From: Mycobacterium sp. GA-1199
GTDB taxonomy: Bacteria; Actinomycetota; Actinomycetes; Mycobacteriales; Mycobacteriaceae
NCBI RefSeq assembly: GCF_001500045.1
Contig: NZ_LQIX01000053.1
Span: 186,001 to 250,000, forward strand
Direction of reading: 5' to 3'
DNA: 64,000 bases
The position numbers and the translations under genes are program-made. The notes under the pieces were generated by a model that saw only the letters and a list, made by a program, of their open reading frames with translations, searched no databases and was not told where the DNA came from. How positions within the stretch are numbered: position 1 is the stretch's first letter; every line of letters begins with the position of its first letter. This document shows, piece by piece, positions 7,911-15,397 of this stretch.

Positions 7911-9007
7911 TGCGTCGGCCCCATGTCGTTTCCGGGGCGAGGCTGCAGCACGCCTACTTCGCCTACGGCTCGAACCTCAACGTCGCGCAGATGGCGTTGC
8001 GGTGTCCCGACGCGGCCCATCCGCGGCCGGCGATGTTGACCGACCACGACTGGCTGATCAACGAGCGCGGCGTCGCCACGGTCGAACCGTTCCACGGCTC
8101 CGAAGTGCACGGCGTGCTGTGGCAGCTCAACGACCGCGATCTGGCGGTGCTCGACAGCGCCGAAGGCGTTCCGGTGCGTTACCGCCGTGACCGGCTCACC
8201 GTGCACACCGAGGACGGCCCCGCCGAGGCGTGGGTGTACATCGACCATCGCGTCGAACCCGGTCCGCCGCGACCGGGCTACCTCGAGCGCATCATCGACG
8301 GCGCCCTGCACCACGGCCTGCCACCCCGCTGGGTCGATTTCCTCAAACGGTGGGATCCGGCGCACTGGCCCGGCCGCTCTGGCCAATCGGATATCCCTGC
8401 CCCGCAGTCGCTTTCAGAGCTCCTGGCGCAGCCGGGAATCGTCGAGGACCGCATCCTGCGGTCCCGCTTCGGTTTTCTGGCCATCCACGGTGGAGGCCTC
8501 GAGCAGATGACCGATGTGATCGCCGAACGTGCCGCCGACGCGGCGGGCGCCTCGCTGTATACGGTGCGCCATCCCGACCACTGTCCGCACCATCTGCCCT
8601 CGGCGCTGTACCTGGCGCGGGAGTCCGAGCGCCTCGCGGAGTTCCTCGAGCACGTCGACGTCGCCGTGTCACTGCACGGGTACGGCCGCATCGGTCGCAG
8701 CACACAGCTGCTCGCGGGCGGGCGCAACCGCGCACTGGCCGAGCATCTCGCCAACCAAGTCGAAGTGCCCGGCTATCAGGTCATCACCGATCTCGACGCA
8801 ATCCCGCGGGAACTGCGCGGGCTGCACCCCGACAATCCCGTCAACCGCGTACGCGGAGGTGGCGCGCAACTCGAGTTGACGCCGAGGGTGCGCGGCATCA
8901 GCCCGCGCAGCCAGCTACCCGGTGACGACGGCCTGACCCCGGCGACATCCGCGCTGATCCAGGGGCTCGTCGCCACCGCACATTCCTGGGAACTCCGCTC
9001 GGCCTGA
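7910..9007 (+). CDS. gamma-glutamylcyclotransferase-like / poly-gamma-glutamate hydrolase fusion
   Basis: A 365-residue protein made of two gamma-glutamyl-acting folds. Residues about 12-130 are a gamma-glutamylcyclotransferase-like (AIG2/GGCT) domain starting with the YFAYGSNL signature (16-23). Residues about 170-355 match the poly-gamma-glutamate hydrolase family (PF05908). That part shows a HGGGLE motif (His193, Glu198) and a later SLHGYGR, which are likely zinc ligands. ATG 7910 shares one base with the mntH stop and gives a proper N-terminus. No signal peptide is seen, so action is probably cytoplasmic. It may process gamma-glutamyl peptides. The order of activities is inferred. Confidence 0.75.
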   Translation: MRRPHVVSGARLQHAYFAYGSNLNVAQMALRCPDAAHPRPAMLTDHDWLINERGVATVEPFHGSEVHGVLWQLNDRDLAVLDSAEGVPVRYRRDRLTVHTEDGPAEAWVYIDHRVEPGPPRPGYLERIIDGALHHGLPPRWVDFLKRWDPAHWPGRSGQSDIPAPQSLSELLAQPGIVEDRILRSRFGFLAIHGGGLEQMTDVIAERAADAAGASLYTVRHPDHCPHHLPSALYLARESERLAEFLEHVDVAVSLHGYGRIGRSTQLLAGGRNRALAEHLANQVEVPGYQVITDLDAIPRELRGLHPDNPVNRVRGGGAQLELTPRVRGISPRSQLPGDDGLTPATSALIQGLVATAHSWELRSA

Positions 9008-9046
9008 GCACCCATCCGTCTCGCGTGTGGCTCCGAATACCGCTAT

Positions 9047-9820
9047 GTGGATGGTTCGTACCTGTACCGCACCCGGACGGCGCACCTGCGTCGTGCGCCG
9101 GTGTACCACCATTTCGAGCATCACGGATACAGCTGGCTGGTCGACGTCGACCGGCTTCCCAGAGTGCCGTGGTGGCTGCGTCCCTTCGCGCGCTTCGACG
9201 CCCGCGACCACCTCGACGGTGCGCCCGGCGACTCGCTGCGGCAGCGCATCGACGCGTTCCTGTGGGACCGCGGCGTCGACCTGGGCGGCGGGCGGGTCAC
9301 CGCGCTGCTGCAGGCCCGGGTGGCCGGTTACGCGTTCAACCCGGTGACGCTGTACTGGTGCCACGACTCGGCGGGCGTCGTGCGCCACATCGTCATGGAG
9401 ATGCACAACCGCCGCGGTGAACGGCATGCGTACCTGCTGCCGCCGAGCCCCGACGGGACATCGATGGCACCGAAGAGGCTGCGGGTGTCGCCGTTCAACG
9501 GCACCGACGGCCACTACCTGGTGCGCGCGCCGCACCCCGACGACGAGGTGAACGTGACCGTATCCCTGCACCGCGGCAACGGCCCGGCGTTCATCGCCAC
9601 CGTGCGTGGCACCCGCAGGCGCGCCGGCGTCGCCGAGGTGCTGCTGATGCAGGCGAAGGCCCCGCTCGCGCCGCTGATGACCGCGCTGGAGTACCGCCTC
9701 CAGCACCTCACGTTGTGGCTGCGGCGGGTGCCCGTGGTGCGTGATACCGAAGCGGTCGACGAAACTGTCGCTCCGACAGAGGCTTTCGCCGGCACGATGG
9801 CCAGATCGCGATATTCATGA
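9047..9820 (+). CDS. DUF1365 family protein (Rv0448c-like), sigK operon
   Basis: A 257-residue DUF1365 protein with the expected start (LYRTRTAHLRRAPVYHHFEH) and the YAFNPVTLYWCHD motif. DUF1365 genes usually sit with a cyclopropane fatty acid synthase-like gene and an amine oxidase. In the M. tuberculosis sigK locus the order is Rv0449c-Rv0448c-ufaA1-Rv0446c-sigK-rskA. Here the DUF1365 gene touches sigK directly (ATGA overlap at 9817-9820), so the two intervening genes are missing and the C-terminus appears Thr/Ala rich. Role in lipid modification is inferred. The GTG 9047 start fits family alignments. Confidence 0.8.
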   Translation: MDGSYLYRTRTAHLRRAPVYHHFEHHGYSWLVDVDRLPRVPWWLRPFARFDARDHLDGAPGDSLRQRIDAFLWDRGVDLGGGRVTALLQARVAGYAFNPVTLYWCHDSAGVVRHIVMEMHNRRGERHAYLLPPSPDGTSMAPKRLRVSPFNGTDGHYLVRAPHPDDEVNVTVSLHRGNGPAFIATVRGTRRRAGVAEVLLMQAKAPLAPLMTALEYRLQHLTLWLRRVPVVRDTEAVDETVAPTEAFAGTMARSRYS

Positions 9821-10398
9821 CGGTGTCCACGCGGGTGGCTAGGCTACCGCTGGTGACCACGGACCTCGACGAGCTGCTTCGCCAGGTTGCCGAGGAGGAC
9901 GTCGAGGCCTTCGCCACCTTCTACGATCGCACCCGTGCGCGGGTGTACGGCCTGGTGACCCGGGTGCTGCGCGATCCCGGGTACAGCGAGGAGACGACGC
10001 AGGAGGTCTACCTGCAGGTGTGGCGCACCGCGGGAAGTTACGACCCCTCGGCGGGTTCTCCGCTGGCATGGCTGATGACACTCGCACACCGCCGCGCGGT
10101 GGACCGGGTGCGGTCCGAGCAGGCGGCCACGCAGCGGGAGGACCGCTACGGCGCGACCACCGTCGAAGCGCCCGCCGATCACGTCGTCGACTCGGTGATC
10201 ACCCGCGACGAGCGCCGCCAGGTCGCCAACTGCCTGGGATCGCTCACGGACGTCCAGCGCGAGTGCATCCAGCTGGCCTACTACGACGGGCTGACCTACG
10301 CCCAGGTCTCCGAACGACTGTCGGCGAATCTCGCCACGATCAAATCGCGGATGCGCGACGGCCTCCGCGGTCTCCGTAAGTGCTTGGGGATGGCATGA
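9817..10398 (+). CDS. sigK: ECF RNA polymerase sigma factor SigK
   Basis: A 193-residue ECF sigma factor very similar to M. tuberculosis SigK. Region 2 runs from about 22 to 95 (FYDRTRARVYGLVTRVLRD, SEETTQEVYLQVWR, LAHRRAVDRVR). Region 4 is at about 130-190 (LTDVQRECIQLAYY, LTYAQVSERL, IKSRMRDGLRGLR). SigK directs transcription of antigen genes such as mpt70/mpt83 in the tubercle bacilli and is held inactive by membrane RskA. It overlaps DUF1365 upstream and rskA downstream by 4 bases each, so the three genes form one operon. Confidence 0.95.
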   Translation: MTVSTRVARLPLVTTDLDELLRQVAEEDVEAFATFYDRTRARVYGLVTRVLRDPGYSEETTQEVYLQVWRTAGSYDPSAGSPLAWLMTLAHRRAVDRVRSEQAATQREDRYGATTVEAPADHVVDSVITRDERRQVANCLGSLTDVQRECIQLAYYDGLTYAQVSERLSANLATIKSRMRDGLRGLRKCLGMA

Positions 10399-11117
10399 CC
10401 GAGCCCATGGATTCCGACCTCGGCGCCCTCGCGGCGCCCTACGCCCTGGACGCGATCTCCGACTCCGAACGCGAGGAGGTCGACCGGCGCCTCGCGGCCG
10501 CTCCGCCCGCCGTCGCGCAGGCGTTCGCCGAGGAGGTGCGCAACGTCCGCGAGGCCATGGCGGTGGTGTCGGCGGCCACCGCGGCCGAACCGCCCCCGCA
10601 GCTGCGCGAGCGCCTGCTGGCCGAGGTCGGTGGCGAGCGGGTCGAGCCGGTACACCAGTTGCGGCCGCGGCCGACGCGCTGGCAGAAGACCGCGTTGGCC
10701 GCTGCCGCCGTGGTCGTGGTCGGCGCCGGCGCCCTGGGCGTCGGTCTCGCGCTGCGGCCGGCGGACACACCCTCGACCGCCGAGCAGGTGTTCGCCGCGC
10801 CCGATGTGCGCACCGTTTCGAGGGAGATTCCGGGCGGCGGCACCGCGACCGTGGTGTTCTCCCGCGAGAAGGACGCCGGGGTGCTGGTGATGAACAACGT
10901 CAGCCCGCCGCAACCCGGCACCGTCTACCAGATGTGGCTCGTCGACGCCGACGGCCCGCATCCCGCGGGCACCATGGATGCGCAGGCCGTGGCCCCGTCG
11001 ACCACCGCCGTGCTGCCCGACCTCGGCGACTCGAGCACGCTGGCCTTCACCATCGAACCGCCGGGAGGTTCGGCGGAACCGACCAGCGAACCGTTCGCCA
11101 AGCTACCTCTGGCCTAG
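10395..11117 (+). CDS. rskA: anti-sigma-K factor RskA
   Basis: A 240-residue single-pass membrane anti-sigma factor. The N-terminal cytoplasmic part (1-95, YALDAISDSEREEVDRRLA) should bind SigK, a transmembrane helix spans about 99-120, and the external C-terminal domain (about 130-240) is of the RskA type. In characterised mycobacteria RskA is cleaved by regulated proteolysis to free SigK. ATG 10395 overlaps the sigK stop (ATGA); an in-frame earlier start at 10380 is less likely. The TAG stop shares the palindrome CTAG with the stop of the convergent ybdK gene. Confidence 0.93.
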   Translation: MTEPMDSDLGALAAPYALDAISDSEREEVDRRLAAAPPAVAQAFAEEVRNVREAMAVVSAATAAEPPPQLRERLLAEVGGERVEPVHQLRPRPTRWQKTALAAAAVVVVGAGALGVGLALRPADTPSTAEQVFAAPDVRTVSREIPGGGTATVVFSREKDAGVLVMNNVSPPQPGTVYQMWLVDADGPHPAGTMDAQAVAPSTTAVLPDLGDSSTLAFTIEPPGGSAEPTSEPFAKLPLA

Positions 11118-12214
11118 GTTCCCGCCATCGTCGCCTCGGCCGCCTCCGCCACGACGTCGCGCACGTCGCGGCGGCGCTGCCAGGCCCGCCGTTGCCGGAT
11201 GGCGCCGTTGCCCTGTTCGGTGACGCGGCGCAACTCGTCGGACACCAGGTCGTAGTCACCGACGGCTTCGAGCGCGGGCCGCACGTGCGCGACGAGCCGG
11301 TCCAGCAACTCGCGGGCGGGCACACGCTGATGGCTTTCCAGCAAGTCGACCGCATCGCCGTTGAGGCCGTCACGCGCGGACTTCCAGTAGGCGGCCTTGA
11401 GCGCATGCGCGGCGAGCGGTGGCGTCGGCTCGCCACGCCGCTCGTCCTCCAATGCCGTCATCACCGCGGCCCGGGTCAACGCGGCCAGCAGGACGGTCTC
11501 GGCCGCCGTCGCGGGCACGTCGGCGACGCGCACCTCGATGGTCGGGAAGTTCTTCGACGGGCGCACGTCCCAATAGACCATGCCGTCGTCGCGCATCGCG
11601 CCGGCCTGCTGCAGCATCGTCACGACGGCGTCGTACTCGTCGACGGAGTCGAAGTGCGGAGGTGGGCCCGCACTGGGCCACCGCGCCCACAGCACGCTGC
11701 GCCAGCTGGCGTAGCCGGTGTCGGAGTTGCGGTAGATCGCCGAGTTCGCGCTCAACGCCAGCAGGGTGGGCAGCCATGGTCGCAGGCGGTTGCTGACACG
11801 GATGGCGGCTTCGCGGCTGGGCACCGCCACGTGCACGTGGCAGCCGCAGATCCCCTGTTCGTGAGCGATCATGCCGAACTTCTCGCCGATCTCCCGGTAC
11901 CGCGGGGTGTCGGTGATCGGAAACTCCCGCGGAAGCGTGGGCGGCAGCCCGACCGCCAACAGCCGTGCGCCCGCGGCGTCTGCGGCCTCGGCGGAGAGCC
12001 GGCGCAGCCGCAGCAGTTGGTCGCGCAGTTCGCGGGTCGAGCCGACCACCTCGCTGGTGGTCTCGATCTGGCACGTGGTCAGTTCGAGTTGCAGTTTCAC
12101 GCCACGGCCGGCGGCCTCGCGGGCGACGGCCTCGTTGAGCGCGACCGGTTCCCCGCTCGTGGGGTCAACGAGCAGGAACTCTTCTTCGACGCCGATCGTG
12201 GGATGCGTGGCCAT
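11114..12214 (-). CDS. ybdK: carboxylate-amine ligase, YbdK / glutamate-cysteine ligase type 2 (Rv0433-like)
   Basis: A 366-residue GCS2-family enzyme with the N-terminal GVEEEFLLVD motif (8-17), the QLELTTCQIETTS segment and the GCHVHVAV metal/ATP-site motif. The family joins glutamate to an amine such as cysteine using ATP; the YbdK branch has only weak gamma-glutamylcysteine synthetase activity in vitro and its cellular substrate is uncertain. Mycobacteria use mycothiol rather than glutathione. It is convergent with rskA, with a 3-base stop overlap. A 14-bp stem-loop lies 13 bases before its ATG. Confidence 0.85.
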   Translation of the reverse strand: MATHPTIGVEEEFLLVDPTSGEPVALNEAVAREAAGRGVKLQLELTTCQIETTSEVVGSTRELRDQLLRLRRLSAEAADAAGARLLAVGLPPTLPREFPITDTPRYREIGEKFGMIAHEQGICGCHVHVAVPSREAAIRVSNRLRPWLPTLLALSANSAIYRNSDTGYASWRSVLWARWPSAGPPPHFDSVDEYDAVVTMLQQAGAMRDDGMVYWDVRPSKNFPTIEVRVADVPATAAETVLLAALTRAAVMTALEDERRGEPTPPLAAHALKAAYWKSARDGLNGDAVDLLESHQRVPARELLDRLVAHVRPALEAVGDYDLVSDELRRVTEQGNGAIRQRRAWQRRRDVRDVVAEAAEATMAGT

Positions 12215-12227
12215 GGGCAGAAATATT

Positions 12228-12264
12228 GATCCGGCCCGTCGGATGGTTCACGACGGGCCGGATC
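12228..12264. repeat. 14-bp perfect stem-loop between divergent genes
   Basis: GATCCGGCCCGTCG at 12228-12241 and its exact complement at 12251-12264 enclose a 9-base loop. The structure sits 13 bases upstream of the minus-strand ybdK ATG, followed on that strand by CAATATTT. It could be an attenuator or leader hairpin for ybdK, or an operator between ybdK and the divergent oxidoreductase. Confidence 0.8.
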
Positions 12265-12386
12265 GGGGCAACAAGTCCTTCGGCTAGTGGGACTCCGGGA
12301 GGTCGGAGTCGGCGTGAGATTTATTGCCCCGAGCGTGGGTGCGCCAAACATCCTTTGTCGACCTGCGACCCTCCTACGATCGATCC

Positions 12387-13205
12387 GTGACCAAACCCTT
12401 CCGGTTCGGCGTCGGTCTGCAGGCCGCGCGCCGTCAGAAGTCGGTGCAGGACTGGGCGCGCCGCGCCGAGGACATGGGCTACGACATCGTCCACGTCGCC
12501 GACCACCTCTACACCACCGCGCCGTTCCCGATGATGACGGCGATGGCGATGGCGACCGAACGGCTCCGGGTGGGCACGTTCGTGCTCAACGCCGGCTTCT
12601 ACCGGCCCGCGCTGCTCGCGCGCGAGGTGACCACACTGCGTGACCTCAGCGGCGGGCGCTTCGACCTCGGGCTGGGCGCCGGCTACGTCAAGGAGGAATT
12701 CGAACAAGCCGAGCTGCCGTATCCCACGGCCGGCCAACGCGTGGACTGGCTGCGCCACGTCACCGAGCACATGACCGAGCACGCACCCGATGTGCCGATC
12801 CTCATCGCGGGCAACGGCGACAAGCTGTTGACGCTGGCCGCGCAGCGCGCCGACATCATCGGGCTGACGGGCGGCGCCCCGATCACCGCGACCTCCGATC
12901 CGCTCGCCGACCGAATCGGATTCCTGCGCCAAGCGGCCGGCGACCGGTTCGACGATCTCGAGCTCAACCTCGCCGTCACGGCCATGCCGACCGACGATTC
13001 CGGTGAGCCCGACCTGTCGATCACCCGCCGGTTCCTGCCCCACCTGTCAGAAGAGGAACTGCTGGCGACTCCCGCGGTGCTGTCGGGGTCGACGAGCGAG
13101 ATCGCCGACACACTGCGCGGCTACCGCGAGTCGTACGGCATCAGTTACATCACGGTCCAGCAGCTGCACGCCGAACCGTTCGCCAAGGTTATCGCCGAGC
13201 TATAG
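12387..13205 (+). CDS. LLM-class F420-dependent oxidoreductase (TIGR03621-like)
   Basis: A 272-residue luciferase-like (TIM barrel) protein of the kind mycobacteria use with coenzyme F420. The N-terminus (FRFGVGLQ) and the segments HVADHLY, VGTFVLNAGFYRPALLARE and LGLGAGYVKEEFE are typical of a mycobacterial subfamily of unknown substrate. Cofactor F420 is inferred from the family rather than shown. GTG 12387 is chosen; an upstream in-frame start at 12324 gives a 21-residue extension unlike the family. It is divergent from ybdK and convergent with the BVMO-like gene, whose stop overlaps by 6 bases. Confidence 0.8.
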   Translation: MTKPFRFGVGLQAARRQKSVQDWARRAEDMGYDIVHVADHLYTTAPFPMMTAMAMATERLRVGTFVLNAGFYRPALLAREVTTLRDLSGGRFDLGLGAGYVKEEFEQAELPYPTAGQRVDWLRHVTEHMTEHAPDVPILIAGNGDKLLTLAAQRADIIGLTGGAPITATSDPLADRIGFLRQAAGDRFDDLELNLAVTAMPTDDSGEPDLSITRRFLPHLSEEELLATPAVLSGSTSEIADTLRGYRESYGISYITVQQLHAEPFAKVIAEL

Positions 13206-15161
13206 CTGTTGTGCCGCAGCGGTATCGACAGAGCGCATCACGAAGTCCGACCACTGCGGTTCCCGCACCGCGTCGTGGTATTCGTAGAGCTTCCACGGGC
13301 TGACGGTGTGGATCTCGCCGCGGACGTTCTTGAAGTACGAATGCTTGATCGACGGGTGTGCCCAGACCGTCAGCTTGATCGCCTCCTGTGACCGGCGGCG
13401 CCAGTCGTCGGTGGCGTCGGCCTTGGGTTCGATCGAGTGCAACCCGTCGGCCAGGACGCGCAGGCACTGGCCGATGTAGCGCATCTGCAATTCGGAGTTG
13501 AAGATGAGGCTGCCGCCGTGCGCCAGATGCGTGCCGGGGCCGTAGGTGAGGAAGAAGTTCGGGAAGCCCGGAACCATGATCCCCCGGTACGCGTACGGCC
13601 GATCCCCCCAGACGTCGCGAAGGTCGATCGGGTTGCCGTCACCGTCGCGGCCGGTGATCCGCAGCGGCCACAGCACCTCGGTGGCGCGAAAACCCGTGGC
13701 GTACACGATGACATCGGCGCGCCGCTCGCGGCCGTCGGCGGTCACCACGCCCGTCGGCGTTATCCGCTCGATCGGCGTGCGGACCAACTCGACGTTGTCG
13801 CGGCGCAGGGTACGCAGCCAGGTGCCGTCGTCCTGCAGCGTGCGTTTACCCGTCGCGGGGTAGTCGGGCAGGACCTTGGCGAGCAGTTCTTCGTCGCCCT
13901 CGACCTGGGTGGTGATCCAGTCGGTGAACATCATCCTCGCGGCGGCGTTCATGTCGCTGACCGCGTAATCGCCTTGTTGATAGGCGGGATCGACGCGTGC
14001 GGCGTCCAGACCCTTGTCGGCGCCCGGCCACAACAACAGGAAGCGGTACCAGCGGCTGTAGAACGGCAGGTGTTCCATCGCCCAGCGGGTGCCGTCGCCG
14101 ACTTCCTTGTGGTACATCGGATTCGGGAACATCCACTGGGCGGTGCGCTGGTAGACATCGAGATGTTCGACCCGGTCGGCGATCGCGGGCGCGATCTGGA
14201 ATCCGCTTGCACCGGCGCCGATCAGCGCGACACGCCGACCGGTGACGTCGACGCCGTGGTTCCACGCCGCGGAGTGAAAGGCTGGGCCGCCGAACGTGTC
14301 CGCGCCCTCGATGTCGGGCACCTGCGGCCGGTTGAGTTGGCCGACCGCGCTGATGATCGCGCGGACGGTGACCCTCGAGACACGGCCGTTCTTCGCGCGC
14401 AGGGCGACGGTCCAGGTGCCCGATGCGTCGTCCCATTCGGCCGAGACCACCTCGGTCTCCCACCGCACGTGTTCGCCGATGCCGTGTTTGTCCATCACGT
14501 CGATGAAATACTGCCGCAGCTCGGGCTGTTCGGCGAAGTAGTGGCTCCAGTTGTTGCTGGGTTCGAAGCTGTAGCAGTAGAAGTGGTTGGCCACGTCGAC
14601 GCGGGCCCCCGGATAGCTGTTCTCCCACCAGGTTCCGCCGGGACCGGCGTTCTTCTCCACCACGGTGAACGGCAGACCGGCCTGCTTGAGCCGGATGGCG
14701 GCGAGTAGTCCGGACTCGCCGCAGCCGATGACGAGCACAGGTAGCGTTGCCGCCGCGTCCGGATCGATGGGTTCGGGCTTGCGCGGATCGGCGCCGTCGA
14801 GGTCGAGTTCCTCGGTCAGAAGCGGCAGATACTCCTCGCCGACGGGTTCGCAAGCGGCCCAATCCATCATCTGTTTGACGACGGACGCGCTCAGCGGTGC
14901 GGGTTCGGGGCAGCCGCGGTCGCGGTAGGCGGTGATCACCTCCAGCGCCTCGGCCCGCGCACGGGCCTTGTCCTCTTCGGACATGAAGCCCTGGACCTCG
15001 TTGAGGAACAACCCGGCCTGGGCGTAGTCGCGGATGAAGCGGGTGTCACCGGTGATGTGCACGAGGCTGAGCAACAGCGTCGGGACGCTGACGTCCTCGA
15101 GCGCCCGCTGGATCTCTGCGATGGGCGTTGTGAACGGCGTGCCCGCGTAGCGACTGCGCAC
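13200..15161 (-). CDS. flavin-containing monooxygenase, Baeyer-Villiger type, with N-terminal extension
   Basis: A 653-residue FAD/NADPH monooxygenase. An N-terminal helical extension of about 140 residues precedes the FAD-binding GCGESG (146-151). It has the GGTWWENSYPGARVDV segment and the Baeyer-Villiger fingerprint FxGxxxHxxxW (Phe290 to Trp300). The NADP-binding GAGASG is at 315-320. Enzymes of this type insert oxygen next to a ketone carbonyl. GTG 15161 is chosen because GGAGGAGG sits just upstream; longer in-frame starts up to 15314 would run into the tRNA gene. An imperfect palindrome lies upstream at 15195-15219. The substrate is unknown. Confidence 0.88.
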   Translation of the reverse strand: MRSRYAGTPFTTPIAEIQRALEDVSVPTLLLSLVHITGDTRFIRDYAQAGLFLNEVQGFMSEEDKARARAEALEVITAYRDRGCPEPAPLSASVVKQMMDWAACEPVGEEYLPLLTEELDLDGADPRKPEPIDPDAAATLPVLVIGCGESGLLAAIRLKQAGLPFTVVEKNAGPGGTWWENSYPGARVDVANHFYCYSFEPSNNWSHYFAEQPELRQYFIDVMDKHGIGEHVRWETEVVSAEWDDASGTWTVALRAKNGRVSRVTVRAIISAVGQLNRPQVPDIEGADTFGGPAFHSAAWNHGVDVTGRRVALIGAGASGFQIAPAIADRVEHLDVYQRTAQWMFPNPMYHKEVGDGTRWAMEHLPFYSRWYRFLLLWPGADKGLDAARVDPAYQQGDYAVSDMNAAARMMFTDWITTQVEGDEELLAKVLPDYPATGKRTLQDDGTWLRTLRRDNVELVRTPIERITPTGVVTADGRERRADVIVYATGFRATEVLWPLRITGRDGDGNPIDLRDVWGDRPYAYRGIMVPGFPNFFLTYGPGTHLAHGGSLIFNSELQMRYIGQCLRVLADGLHSIEPKADATDDWRRRSQEAIKLTVWAHPSIKHSYFKNVRGEIHTVSPWKLYEYHDAVREPQWSDFVMRSVDTAAAQQL

Positions 15162-15194
15162 GAGACCTCCTCCTGACCGCGACGGCCGCATGCA

Positions 15195-15219
15195 ATTACG
15201 GAACTTACAGTAGCGTAAT
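15195..15219. promoter_or_regulatory. possible TetR-type operator upstream of the flavin monooxygenase
   Basis: ATTACG (15195-15200) and CGTAAT (15214-15219) form 6-bp inverted arms around CTTACAGTAG, itself a near-palindrome. AT-rich TTAC/GTAA operators of this size are common for TetR-family repressors of mycobacterial monooxygenase genes. It lies 34-58 bases before the GTG of the minus-strand monooxygenase. No regulator gene is adjacent. Confidence 0.35.
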
Positions 15220-15287
15220 CGACGCCGGACTCCGGCAGTGACGGTTGATTCGCGGCGGTCGGCCAGCCGGTAAGCTCCCAGCGGTCC

Positions 15288-15360
15288 GCCCTCGTAGCTC
15301 AGGGGATAGAGCACGGCTCTCCTAAAGCCGGTGTCGCAGGTTCGAATCCTGCCGGGGGCA
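15288..15360 (+). tRNA. tRNA-Arg, anticodon CCT
   Basis: A 73-nt cloverleaf. The acceptor stem GCCCTCG pairs with CGGGGGC near the 3' end (one G-U). The D-arm TAGCTCAGGGGATAGAGCA, anticodon stem CGGCT/AGCCG with loop CTCCTAA (anticodon CCT), and T-loop GTTCGAATC are all present. The 3' CCA is not encoded. It reads AGG codons, which are rare in this GC-rich genome. Confidence 0.96.
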
Positions 15361-15397
15361 CTTCGTATTTTCGCAGCTCAGAGGCGGTATTCGGCCG

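Noticed and set aside
11114..11117. Shared CTAG palindrome at the convergent rskA and ybdK stops
   Set aside because: A stop-codon overlap of this kind is common in compact genomes and needs no special explanation.
15162..15314. Longer N-terminus for the flavin monooxygenase
   Set aside because: It would translate through the tRNA-Arg gene and ignores the strong GGAGGAGG before GTG 15161.
15288..15360. tRNA-Arg as a possible integration site for a mobile element
   Set aside because: No integrase and no direct repeat of the tRNA 3' end was found nearby; the neighbouring genes are ordinary mycobacterial genes.
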